From NCBI RefSeq assembly GCF_001552155.1, contig NZ_BCQQ01000010.1:1-64000 (forward strand): a stretch of 64,000 nt of DNA, written 5' to 3'. Below, piece after piece: positions 55,701-63,826 of the stretch. Each line of letters begins with the position of its first letter. The stretch's first letter is position 1. Under the pieces are notes generated by a model. That model saw only the letters and a program-made list of their open reading frames with translations. It was not told the DNA's origin and ran no database searches. The DNA is from Actinomadura formosensis NBRC 14204. Its GTDB lineage: Bacteria; Actinomycetota; Actinomycetes; Streptosporangiales; Streptosporangiaceae. A program made the position numbers and the translations under genes.

Positions 55701-57458
55701 GTGCGGGAGGACACGCCGGGTCTCGCCCGCCTGGTCGCCTACACGGCTTCCACGGACGACCTGGATCCGGCGGCGCTGCGCGCCCATGCGGCCGACCGGC
55801 TCCCGAGCTACATGGTGCCGGCGGCGTTCGTGAACCTGCCCAAACTGCCGCTGAACGCCAACGGCAAACTCGACCGCAAGGCCCTGCCGAAGCCGGACCA
55901 CGCTCTCGACACGCCCAGACGACGCCCCCGCACCCCCCTGGAACAGCGTCTGTGCGAACTGTTCGCGGAGACCTTGGGGCTCGCCGAAATCGGCATCGAC
56001 GACGACTTCTTCGACATGGGCGGTCACTCGTTGCTGGTGACCCGCCTGGCGGGCCGAATCCGGCGGGAACTGGGCGTCGACCTCCGCGCCGGGGCGGTGT
56101 TCGACAGACCCACCGCCTGCCGCCTGGCAGAACTGCTGGCCGACGGGCGTACCGAGGCGGAACCTCCCGTCCCCGCGGATCTGGAGGCCGAAGCCGTCCT
56201 CGATCCCGCCATCAGGGCCGGCGGCACGACGCCCGGCGGCCCCCTCGCGGCGGGCGGCGTACAACGCGTCCTGCTGACCGGGGCGACCGGCTTCCTCGGC
56301 GCCTTCCTGCTCCACGAACTCCTCGAACGGACAACGGCCGAGGTCTGGTGCCTGGTACGCGCGGCGACCCCGGGCGAGGCCCGCGAGAGGATTCACCGGG
56401 CGCTCCGGCGCTACCGTCTGACGGACGCTCCCGCGGCCCCGAACCGGATCATCGCGGTGCCGGGCGACCTGGAACGCCCACGGCTCGGCCTCGACGAGCC
56501 GGCCTTCGAGCGGATGGCCGAGCAGATCGACGTCATCGTGCACAACGGCGCCACGGTGAACCACCTCGCCCCCTATTCGCGCCTCAAGGCGGCGAACGTC
56601 GCCGGCACCCAGGAGATCCTGCGGCTCGCCGCCTCCACCCGGACAAAGCCCGTGCATCACCTGTCCACCTGCGACGTCGCGGCCGACGCGAACGGCGGCC
56701 CGCGGACGCTGCCCGAGGACCGGCTCGCTCCCGCCCCGGCCGTCCTGCCCAACGGCTACGTGGCCAGCAAGTGGGTGGCGGAGCGGCTGGTGCGGGCGGC
56801 GCGCGACCGCGGCCTGCCCACCTCGATCTACCGGCCGAGCCGGGTCGGCGGCCACAGCCGCACCGGGGCCGGGGGAACCGAGGACGCGCTCTGGAACCTC
56901 ATCCGCGCAATGATCGTGCTCGGCGCCGTCCCCGCCGAGTTCATGGCGGACACGGCCTTCACCGTCGACCTCGTCCCCGCCGACTATGTGGCCGGCGCCG
57001 TGGTCCATCTGGCGCTGCGGGCGCCCGGCGGCCGCAGCTACCACCTGACCCATCCGCGGCCGGCGAGCATCGCGGCGGTCGTCGGCCGGCTCCGGGATCT
57101 CGGGTACGACCTGCCGCCCGTCTCACGACGGGAGTGGGATCGCAGGCTCGCCGAAAGCGCCGAGCGGGGAGCGCTTGCGGGTGACTACTCCCTGGCCCGA
57201 GCCTCGCTGACCAGCGCGAACTTCGGCGGGGCGCCATCGCGACGTCATTTCGTCCGCGCCAATGTGCGCAACGGCCTGGCCGGGTCCGACATAACCTGTC
57301 CCCCGATCGACGGCATGCTCCTGGGGCGGTACGTCGACTTTTTCGTGGAATCGGGATTCCTTCCGCCCGCCGCGAAGGGCCTCGGCGAGGCGCATGCCCC
57401 ATCCGACGGGCGGACGACCGGCGACACCGGCGCGTCTGAGGGACAGTCCCCCGCATGA
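52725..57458 (+). CDS. Single-module NRPS: carrier-C-A-PCP-thioester reductase
   Basis: The 1,577-residue protein has an N-terminal aryl-carrier-like domain (about 5-75, Ser38 in MGLDSVRLLAL), a C domain (about 85-500, His223-His224-x3-Asp228 in HHIALDG) and an A domain (about 530-1055: YTSGSTGRPKG, YGPTECTID, YRTGDLARR). A PCP (about 1065-1135, near Ser1101 in GGHSLL) and a reductase (about 1180-1560: GATGFLG, YVASKWVAERL) follow. By alignment to GrsA the pocket reads D-T-E-D-V-L-L-I-D. Its several acidic residues suit a basic amino acid such as lysine, which this pathway acylates on both amines. The reductase releases an aldehyde or alcohol. The fused N-terminal carrier is unusual. Confidence 0.92.
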   Translation: MAQSMDAADLRRDVAELLYLSPDELAEDQDLFAMGLDSVRLLALVERWREHGVDVSLIDLAERPTLAAWSRLITGTRREAGREPDRGGDARWPLTEAQLGIWTGQQLDPASPAYNTAEYAEIRGPVEAPVFEAAVRRVVGETEALSAGLTADDEGRPWLVPGEAPAWPFHVLDLSGEGDPMAAARAWMNEDVATPIDLTADSLFGHALLKLAPDRYVWYHRVHHIALDGFGLALVARRVAAVYTALAGREPPGEADFGSLRAVVEEDTAYQSSSRRELDRAHWLERCSGAPEPVTLAGRPAKQSATFLRTVFDIAPATAESMRTLAHAASVAWSDVFLAACAAYTHRLTGAREVALGLPVMGRLASASLRVPGMVLNIVPLRVPVDPQAGLRELAAAVASRIREDRPHHRYRYEHLRQDLGLSGERGRLYGPAVNIMPFDYGLDFAGNRATVHNVSAGPVEDVSINVYDRADGTGLRIAMDGNPACLDEAELAAHGSRLLAFLGSALAEPERPLRDLDLLLADERHRLLVEWNDTARDVPPETVTELFERQAALTPEAIALVCGEVALSYREVNTRANRLARLLVEYGAGPEQYVALLLPRSAELVIAVLAVLKAGAAYLPLDPGLPARRLRYMLDDARPALLLAPRDMASDVAEPDAVRTVLLDDPAVRAALDGRASRRPCSARPELDLTDEDRRAPLRPAGPAYLIYTSGSTGRPKGVVVQHDGLSSLYHHHRREIYLRETAAAGADRVRAALTAPLSFDTSWEGLFWMVAGHELHLIEDEVRRDPEAMVRYAADHAIGFLDVTPSYAEELIAAGLLTPGRRAPKVVALGGEAVGRALWDRLRSTPGTVGYNLYGPTECTIDTLWCRLEESTTPIVGRPVANTRAHVLDASLRLLPPGAAGELYLSGIALARGYHGRPELTADRFVADPYGPPGSRMYRTGDLARRRFDGTLEYLGRADEQVQIRGFRVEPGEIEAVLLEHPGVSQAAVVVREDTPGLARLVAYTASTDDLDPAALRAHAADRLPSYMVPAAFVNLPKLPLNANGKLDRKALPKPDHALDTPRRRPRTPLEQRLCELFAETLGLAEIGIDDDFFDMGGHSLLVTRLAGRIRRELGVDLRAGAVFDRPTACRLAELLADGRTEAEPPVPADLEAEAVLDPAIRAGGTTPGGPLAAGGVQRVLLTGATGFLGAFLLHELLERTTAEVWCLVRAATPGEARERIHRALRRYRLTDAPAAPNRIIAVPGDLERPRLGLDEPAFERMAEQIDVIVHNGATVNHLAPYSRLKAANVAGTQEILRLAASTRTKPVHHLSTCDVAADANGGPRTLPEDRLAPAPAVLPNGYVASKWVAERLVRAARDRGLPTSIYRPSRVGGHSRTGAGGTEDALWNLIRAMIVLGAVPAEFMADTAFTVDLVPADYVAGAVVHLALRAPGGRSYHLTHPRPASIAAVVGRLRDLGYDLPPVSRREWDRRLAESAERGALAGDYSLARASLTSANFGGAPSRRHFVRANVRNGLAGSDITCPPIDGMLLGRYVDFFVESGFLPPAAKGLGEAHAPSDGRTTGDTGASEGQSPA

Positions 57459-58696
57459 CGAGCAGGACGGGCTCCGCGGAAGACGCCGTCGACGCCGGTG
57501 ATGCGCGCCGGCGCGCGGTGCGCGCCTGGGTGACCATCGTCGCGCTGTCGTTCGGCTCGTTCCTGTTCGTGACCTCTGAGACGTTGCCGATCGGGCTGCT
57601 TTCGGAACTGTCGGCCGATCTGCGGGTCAGCGAAAGCGCGGCCGGGCAGCTGGTGACGGCCTACGCGTTCTGCGTCGCCGTCGGCGCCCTCCCGCTGACG
57701 ATGCTGCTGTCTCCCCTGAACCGCCGATCGTCGCTGCCGGCCGTGCTGACGGTCTTCGTCGTGGGCACCGCCCTGTCGGCATGGTCGCCGGGCTTTGAGT
57801 TCCTGCTGCTGGCCCGCACGGTGGTCGCGATGGCCCAGGCGGCGTTCTGGGCCCTGGCGGTCTCCCTCGCCGCGCGGCTGGCGCCGTCCGGCCGGCAGGG
57901 GAAGGCGATCGCCATGGTGTACGCCGGCATCTCCTTCGCCCAGCTTCTCGGCGTACCGGGAGCAGCCGCCCTCGGTCACTGGCTGGGCTGGCGCAACGCG
58001 GTGCTGGTCCTGGCGCTGGCCGGGCTGCTGACACTGCTGGTGCTGGCGGTGAGCACTCCTTCGCTGGAAGGGCAGCCCGCCGTCAGACCACGGCAGGTGG
58101 CCGGACTGGCAACGCAGGGCCACGTCAGCGCAGCGGTCATCGCCATGGGGGTCTCCTTCACGGGAGCCTATGTGGCCTTCACTTATCTCAGCCCGCTCCT
58201 CCAGCGCATCGGCGGCGTCGAGGCCGGCATGATCTCCCTGTTCCTGCTCCTCTTCGGGATCGCGGGCGTCGCAGGCAACGCGCTGGCCGGGATGCTGGTG
58301 GACCGGCGGCTGAACTGGGCGATCTTCCTGGCCGTGGGCGGCCTGTTCGGCACGCTCGCGCTCTTCGGCCTGGCCGCGCGGTGGCTGCCCGTCGCCGTCA
58401 TCTCGGTCGCCCTGTGGGGGCTGTGCGGATCGGCCATGCCGACGACCTTCACGGCATGGGCCCTCCGGCTCGCACCGGCCGACCATGAGGCGATGACCGC
58501 GCTCCTGGTGATCGCCGTGAACGCCGGCCTCGGTACCGGCGCCCTCCTCGGCGGCCGGATCCTGGCGGGGCCGGGCGCACACGCGGTCGTCTGGGGGGCC
58601 ACCGCGCTGCTCGGGACAGCGCTCGTCGCCGTGACGCTCGTGATGCGGTGTGAAAGAACGCCGGGGGGCCGCTCTGCCGCGGGGCCGCATGATTGA
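57455..58696 (+). CDS. MFS exporter (DHA1 type)
   Basis: The 413-residue protein has 12 membrane helices. Motif A-like LSPLNRRSSLP follows helix 2, and the helix-5 region FAQLLGVPGAAALGHWLGWR matches the antiporter motif C of drug exporters. Its ATG overlaps the NRPS stop (ATGA), so it belongs to the operon and probably exports the lipopeptide. A strong bidirectional terminator follows. Confidence 0.88.
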   Translation: MTSRTGSAEDAVDAGDARRRAVRAWVTIVALSFGSFLFVTSETLPIGLLSELSADLRVSESAAGQLVTAYAFCVAVGALPLTMLLSPLNRRSSLPAVLTVFVVGTALSAWSPGFEFLLLARTVVAMAQAAFWALAVSLAARLAPSGRQGKAIAMVYAGISFAQLLGVPGAAALGHWLGWRNAVLVLALAGLLTLLVLAVSTPSLEGQPAVRPRQVAGLATQGHVSAAVIAMGVSFTGAYVAFTYLSPLLQRIGGVEAGMISLFLLLFGIAGVAGNALAGMLVDRRLNWAIFLAVGGLFGTLALFGLAARWLPVAVISVALWGLCGSAMPTTFTAWALRLAPADHEAMTALLVIAVNAGLGTGALLGGRILAGPGAHAVVWGATALLGTALVAVTLVMRCERTPGGRSAAGPHD

Positions 58697-58702
58697 CGGT
58701 TC

Positions 58703-58767
58703 CCCGCCGCTGCTCACCGAACACCGGGCCGGTTCCTCATGCCCGGTGTTCGGTGAGCAGCGGCGGG
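58703..58767. terminator. Bidirectional terminator, perfect 27-bp inverted repeat
   Basis: Arms 58703-58729 and 58741-58767 are perfectly complementary over 27 bp (CCCGCCGCTGCTCACCGAAC is the start of the left arm), with an 11-nt loop. It lies between the stops of the convergent MFS and GntP genes. Confidence 0.85.
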
Positions 58768-58771
58768 CGGA

Positions 58772-60199
58772 TCAGAGCAGGAACACGCCCATGCCGAGGA
58801 CCACCGCTATCGCCACGAGGCCCTGCACGAGGGTCGCCGCGGTCTGGGCACGGTAGGCCGTCGAGATGCTCATGCCGGAGAACTGGGTGACGACCCAGAA
58901 GTAGGAGTCGTTGACGTGGCTGACCACCATGGCGCCCGCACCGATCGCCATGACCGCGAGGACCTGGCCCATGGGAATCCCGCCGAGCATGGTGTCCAGG
59001 CCGAGCGCCGGCAGCAGGGGCTGCGCCAGCGTGGAGGTGATGATGAGCGAGGCGGTGGTGCTGCCCTGCGCGGTCTTCAGCAGCGCGGCCAGCGCGAACA
59101 GCACCAGGAGCGCGAGGGGCCCGGCGACCGAGGAGCCGTCGCCGATGAGGCTCTTGACGTAGTCCGCGATGGGCGTCTCCTTGATCACCGAACCGAACGC
59201 GCCGCCCGCTCCGGTGATCACCAGGATGATGGCGGCGTCCGACAGGCCCTCGCCCACCCAGGTCGTCAGCGTCTGCGCGTCCCAGCGCGCCGGCAGCAGG
59301 GCCAGGGCGAGGACGACACCGATCAGCAGGGCGTTGACCGGCGAGCCGAGATCGGTGAGGACGTCGCCCAGCATGCCGCTCACCAGAGTGCCGTCACCGG
59401 AGGGGAACGCCGCGACCGACCCGATCGCCATCAGCACGATCGGCACCACGATCGGCGTGAGCGCGCGGCCGAGACCGGGGATGCGCTCGAACTGGGCCTT
59501 GTACTCCTCGAACGTTTCCTCGGCCTTGTCCAGGCCGCTCTCCAGGTGCGCTGTGCGACGCAGCGCCCAGACAAGGCCGGCGCCGGCCGCGGCCAGCGAG
59601 ACCGGAATGCCGAACAGGATCACCCAGATCAGGCCGTTCGCGCCGATCCCGATGTTCCCGGCGGCGGCGATCGGGCCCGGTGTCGGGGGCACGAAGGTGT
59701 GCGAGGCGTACAGGCCGGTGGCGAGCGCGGTGCCGAGGACGACCGGGTTCTTGCCGGTCTTGCGGGCGATCGACCGCTGCAGCGGCGAAAGGACCACATA
59801 GCCCGAGTCGCAGAAGACCGGGATCGAGACGACCCAGCCCATCAGCGACATCGCGATCGCCGGATGCCGGCGGCCGACGAGCTTGAGCACCGCGTCGGCC
59901 AGCGTGACGGCGGCGCCGGTGCGCTCCAGCACCTTGCCGATCACCGTCCCGAAGACGATCACCAGCCCGATGCTCTTCAGGATGGTCCCGAATCCCTCGG
60001 CGATCGTCCCCCCGAGGTCGTCGACATAGGGCTTGTCGGATCCGGCGATGGCCCCGATGCCCATCGCCGCCAGCCCGAACGCGTAGGTGGACAGGACGAT
60101 CGCCAGGAACGGGTGCAGCTTGAACCGGCCGCTCAGCAGGATGATCAGGCCGATGCTCGCGGCGAGCGCGAGCAGCAGGAAGGGACCGGAGGTTTCCAT
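58772..60199 (-). CDS. GntP-family permease (probable glycerate/gluconate importer)
   Basis: The 475-residue protein has about 12-14 helices with the family signatures FVPPTPGPIAAAGNIGIGAN, GAGGAFGSVIKETP and a long terminal hydrophobic pair. It imports aldonates or glycerate by proton symport. The adjacent glycerate kinase points to glycerate. It follows the kinase gene after 74 bp in the same direction. Confidence 0.88.
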   Translation of the reverse strand: METSGPFLLLALAASIGLIILLSGRFKLHPFLAIVLSTYAFGLAAMGIGAIAGSDKPYVDDLGGTIAEGFGTILKSIGLVIVFGTVIGKVLERTGAAVTLADAVLKLVGRRHPAIAMSLMGWVVSIPVFCDSGYVVLSPLQRSIARKTGKNPVVLGTALATGLYASHTFVPPTPGPIAAAGNIGIGANGLIWVILFGIPVSLAAAGAGLVWALRRTAHLESGLDKAEETFEEYKAQFERIPGLGRALTPIVVPIVLMAIGSVAAFPSGDGTLVSGMLGDVLTDLGSPVNALLIGVVLALALLPARWDAQTLTTWVGEGLSDAAIILVITGAGGAFGSVIKETPIADYVKSLIGDGSSVAGPLALLVLFALAALLKTAQGSTTASLIITSTLAQPLLPALGLDTMLGGIPMGQVLAVMAIGAGAMVVSHVNDSYFWVVTQFSGMSISTAYRAQTAATLVQGLVAIAVVLGMGVFLL

Positions 60200-60273
60200 G
60201 GGTCTCCTTGACTTTCGTCAACCGGGGGTGGGATGGCGCTGCCGCTCGGGACGGCACGCACCGTTGGGGCCGG

Positions 60274-61401
60274 TCAGGACGTGCGCAAGCGCACGACGTG
60301 CCCGGCGAGATCGGCCAGCAGGGGACCGGCCGAGCCGATCAGCTCATCGAGTGTCCGAGGGCCGTCGGCGATGCTGAACGCGGCGGTCAGCCCGAGGTCG
60401 TACAGGTCGTCCAGCGGGGGCAGGACGGAGCCCGCGAGCGCCACGACCGGCAGGCCGCGCCGCCGGGCCAGCTCGGCGACCACGGACACGACCTTGCCGC
60501 CCGCGCTCTGGCCGTCCAGCCGCCCCTCCCCGGTGATCACCAGATCGGCGTCCGCCAGCGCCGCCGGCAGTTCGACCAGGTCGGCGACCAGGACGGCGCC
60601 GCGGGCGGGTTCGCCCCCCAGCGCGGCGACCAGGCCCCCGCAGGTGCCGCCGGCCGCACCGGCTCCGGGCAGGTCGTGGACCCGGACGCCGTAGTGGTCC
60701 GCCAGGACGTCGGCGAACCGGGCGAGTGCTGCGTCCAGCTCCCGCACCTGGCCCGGGGTCGCGCCCTTCTGCGGCCCGAACACCGTGGCCGCGCCGGACG
60801 GCCCGATGAACGGATTGGTGACATCGCAGGCGACGCGGAACCGGGTCCGGCGCACCGCGTCCGGGATCCCGGAGTCGTCGATCGCGGCCACCTCGGCGAG
60901 CGCGCCGCCTCCGGGCGGCAGCGCCACGCCGTCCGCGTCGAGGAACCGCATCCCCAGCGCGCGCAGCAGACCGGACCCGCCATCGGTGGTCGCGCTGCCG
61001 CCAAGGCAGACCAGCACGTCGCGGGCACCGCGCCCGATGGCGTCGGCGATCAGCTCACCGGTCCCGTAGGTGTCGGCCCGCGTCGCCGCCCGCTCCCCCT
61101 CGGCCAGCAGCGGCAGCCCGGACGCCGCCGCCAGCTCCACCACCGCCGACCGCCCGTCATCGGCGATCGCGTACCGGGCCTCGACCGGCCTTCCCAGCGG
61201 GTCCGCGACCGTGCGGACGATCTCGGAGCCGCCGCGGGCGCGCAGGAAGCAGTCCACCGTGCCCTCACCGCCGTCGGCCATCGGCACCGCGGTCACCGTC
61301 GCGCCGGAGACCGCGCTGTGGACGCCCGATTCCACGGCCGCGCAGACGGCGGCCGCGCTGAGGCAGCCCTTGAACGAGTCGGGTGCGACGACGATGCGCA
61401 C
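60274..61401 (-). CDS. glxK: Glycerate kinase (type 1, GlxK/GarK)
   Basis: The 375-residue protein has APDSFKGCLSA at the N-terminus, MADGGEGTVD, GLGGSATTDGG-type motif CLGGSATTDGGSG, and DLVITGEGRLDGQS. It phosphorylates glycerate to 2- or 3-phosphoglycerate. The start is GTG 61401; AGGAGG lies inside an inverted repeat in the leader. Confidence 0.92.
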   Translation of the reverse strand: MRIVVAPDSFKGCLSAAAVCAAVESGVHSAVSGATVTAVPMADGGEGTVDCFLRARGGSEIVRTVADPLGRPVEARYAIADDGRSAVVELAAASGLPLLAEGERAATRADTYGTGELIADAIGRGARDVLVCLGGSATTDGGSGLLRALGMRFLDADGVALPPGGGALAEVAAIDDSGIPDAVRRTRFRVACDVTNPFIGPSGAATVFGPQKGATPGQVRELDAALARFADVLADHYGVRVHDLPGAGAAGGTCGGLVAALGGEPARGAVLVADLVELPAALADADLVITGEGRLDGQSAGGKVVSVVAELARRRGLPVVALAGSVLPPLDDLYDLGLTAAFSIADGPRTLDELIGSAGPLLADLAGHVVRLRTS

Positions 61402-61409
61402 GGGTCGTC

Positions 61410-61457
61410 CTCCTATGGTCTTCGCTGGTCACAATGGGTGTGGGGAGACCATAGGAG
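61410..61457 (-). promoter_or_regulatory. 11-bp inverted repeat covering the glxK ribosome site
   Basis: CTCCTATGGTC (plus strand 61410-61420) is repeated in inverse at 61447-61457 (GACCATAGGAG), spacer 26 nt. On the mRNA the 3' arm contains the AGGAG Shine-Dalgarno sequence of glxK. It may be a CdaR operator, a translational switch, or both. Confidence 0.5.
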
Positions 61458-61564
61458 CGGCGGGCCGGGCCGATCATCGGCTGGACGACCAAAGTCCGCC
61501 CGGTGCGGGGCCCGCATTTTTGTGCGGGCCGCCAACCGTCCCGCCGGGAGGCGCGGGACGATCG

Positions 61565-62644
61565 TCAGCGAAGGTCCGACAGGTACAGCGCGACCCGGAG
61601 CACGACCGCGTCCTCGAATCTGCGCGGATCCCGCCCGGTCAGCTCGGTGATCCGGCCGAGCCGGTAGATCAGGGTGTTGCGGTGCACGTTCAGCTCCCGC
61701 GCGGCCTCGGTGGCATGCCGGTCGTGGGCGAAGTAGGCCGCCAGGGTCCGGCGCAGTTCGCCCGGCAGCCGCCCGAGGATGCGGTCCACGGCCGCACCGC
61801 CCACCTCGCGCGGGACCTCGGCCAGCAGGACGCTCACCTCCTCCTCGGGCAGGGTCGTCTCCGGCGGCAGCGTCCGGCGCCGCAGCGCGAGCCGGCCGAG
61901 CCGCACCTTCTCCAGCAACGCGTCGAAGTCGGTGGCGACACCGGCGTTCAGGAGACATGCGCCGGGCAGGTCCCGGCGCAGCTCCAGCAGCGGCCCGCGC
62001 AACGACGTGGCCGCCGGCGCCCCGGCGACCGCCCACAGGGTCCCGGTGACGTCGGGCGCCGCCAGCACCTGTTCCGCGGCGCGCCCCAGCTGCCGGTAGA
62101 GCAGGTCGGCGGCCCCCATCACCTCGGGGGAGGTCTCGTGTCCCAGGCGGAGCGCGAACACCGAGTACGGGGCCGCCGGCCGCACCCCGGCGAGGCGCAG
62201 GCGCTGCTGCCACTGCGCGGCGGTGAGGCGGCCCGCGAGAAGGTCGGCGACGATCTGGACGCGGGCGCGGGCGCGCCACTCGGCCTCGGCCCGCATCGCC
62301 TGCTGGGTGATCATCAGCTCGGTCATCAGGGCGACGGCGCCGGCCATGTCCCCGACCTCGCCGGGTTCCCCCGTCACGCCCACCACGCCGACGATCTCCG
62401 CGCCGATCCGGACCGGCAGGTTGACCCCGGCGCGGGTTCCTCGCATGCGGCGAGCCTCGGCGCCGGTCACCGCGAGCGGCGTCCTGCTGCGCAGCACCTG
62501 CACCGCGCCGTCGTGCGTCTCCCCGATCCGGCTCCGGTCCCCGCTGGCGATGATCACGCCCTTGCCGTCCATCAGGTTGACGTTCCGGCCCAGCCTCCGC
62601 ATGATCTCGTCCACGATCGCCTGGGCGTCGGCGCTGACGATCAC
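61565..62644 (-). CDS. CdaR-family sugar-diacid/glycerate regulator
   Basis: The 359-residue protein has an N-terminal diacid-recognition domain (about 5-135: IVDEIMRRLGRNVNLMDGKG; VNLPVRIGAEIVGVVGVTG) and a C-terminal PucR-type HTH (about 300-355: TEAARELNVHRNTLIYRLGR). CdaR proteins activate glycerate, glucarate and galactarate genes, which fits the neighbouring glxK and gntP. I chose GTG 62644, preceded by GAGG at 8 nt; the longer frame starts at ATG 62692. Confidence 0.88.
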   Translation of the reverse strand: MIVSADAQAIVDEIMRRLGRNVNLMDGKGVIIASGDRSRIGETHDGAVQVLRSRTPLAVTGAEARRMRGTRAGVNLPVRIGAEIVGVVGVTGEPGEVGDMAGAVALMTELMITQQAMRAEAEWRARARVQIVADLLAGRLTAAQWQQRLRLAGVRPAAPYSVFALRLGHETSPEVMGAADLLYRQLGRAAEQVLAAPDVTGTLWAVAGAPAATSLRGPLLELRRDLPGACLLNAGVATDFDALLEKVRLGRLALRRRTLPPETTLPEEEVSVLLAEVPREVGGAAVDRILGRLPGELRRTLAAYFAHDRHATEAARELNVHRNTLIYRLGRITELTGRDPRRFEDAVVLRVALYLSDLR

Positions 62645-62833
62645 GACACCATCCTCAACGGCTCCCGCCACAGGTGACCCCCAGTCCGGCATCCTGCCCG
62701 CCGACCAGCCCGATGGAGGCAGGCTAGTGTCCCGATGCCGGCGGAGCGGGTGCTACGCGGTGATCCGGTGAGCCGTTCGCGGCGGACGATGCCCCCGATG
62801 GCGAGACTCCGCCGGGTGGGCGGGCGCGGCGCT

Positions 62834-63826
62834 TCACCGGCGCGGTTGGCGGTGGGAGCGGTATCCGGCCAGGTAGTCGGGGTGGCTCCAGCGGTCCAGG
62901 AAACGCGCGGCGGCCTCGCGGCCGGCGGCGTAGAGGCGGTCGCGGGTCTGCGCGTCGAGATCGAAGTCGGTCGCCAGGACACCGTCGGTGCGGGCGAACA
63001 TCGTGCGGGCCACGATGGACGGCTCGTCCATCTGCACCCGGTCGGGCGCCTCCGCCATCGTCGAGACCAGCGCCCGCCCATACCCGACGGGGCCGCGGAC
63101 GGCGCGCCACTGGCGGAACACGCCGTCGGACGCCGGAGGCCCGGACAGCTTCACGCCGAACGTCGGCCAGCGGGGCTCGCGGTCCTCCCGGTCGAAGATG
63201 GTGATCGGGTAGTTGGACAGCATTCCGCCGTCCACCTGCACGCATCTGCGGCCGTCCTTGCGGCATATGCGGCGCGGGCGGAAGAAGACCGGGATGGACG
63301 CCGAGGCGCGCACGGCATCGGCCACGGACTGGTCGTCGGCGTTCAGGCCGTAACGGTGGTACTCCCATGGCAGGCGCACCATGCGCCCGCTGCTGATGTC
63401 CGAGACGACGACCACCAATGCGTACGAATGCTCGGGCGGCAGCGCGGAATCCGGGTCGTGCAGTTTGAGCTGCCCGAACGTCTCGACACCGCATTCGCGG
63501 AGCCGCGCGGAGATCCAGCGGTGCAGGGCGTCGCCCTTGTGCAGGCCGAGGGTGGTGAGGAGCGACAGGCCGCGGACGACCGCGAACCGGGATCCGTCCT
63601 GGAAGGAGCGGTAGTCCAGCGCGCGCATCACCCGGACCATCTCGGGGACCGGCATGCCGGCCGCGAGGAGCGCCCCGACGATCGCGCCCGCGGACGTCCC
63701 GGCGATACGGGCGGGCGCGCCCATCCGGTAGCCCCGCGCCTCCATTTCCGCGATCGCGCCGACCAGCGCGATTCCCTTTACTCCCCCGCCTTCCAGGACG
63801 AGGTCCGCACAGCCGTTCATGGTCAT
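62834..63826 (-). CDS. Patatin-like phospholipase
   Basis: The 330-residue protein has oxyanion motif LEGGGVKGIAL, nucleophile elbow GTSAG (Ser45) and catalytic Asp in VDGGMLSNYP (about 195). It is a serine acyl hydrolase acting on phospholipids or acyl esters. There is no signal peptide, so it is cytoplasmic or membrane-associated. The start is ATG 63826 or ATG 63820. Confidence 0.88.
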   Translation of the reverse strand: MTMNGCADLVLEGGGVKGIALVGAIAEMEARGYRMGAPARIAGTSAGAIVGALLAAGMPVPEMVRVMRALDYRSFQDGSRFAVVRGLSLLTTLGLHKGDALHRWISARLRECGVETFGQLKLHDPDSALPPEHSYALVVVVSDISSGRMVRLPWEYHRYGLNADDQSVADAVRASASIPVFFRPRRICRKDGRRCVQVDGGMLSNYPITIFDREDREPRWPTFGVKLSGPPASDGVFRQWRAVRGPVGYGRALVSTMAEAPDRVQMDEPSIVARTMFARTDGVLATDFDLDAQTRDRLYAAGREAAARFLDRWSHPDYLAGYRSHRQPRR

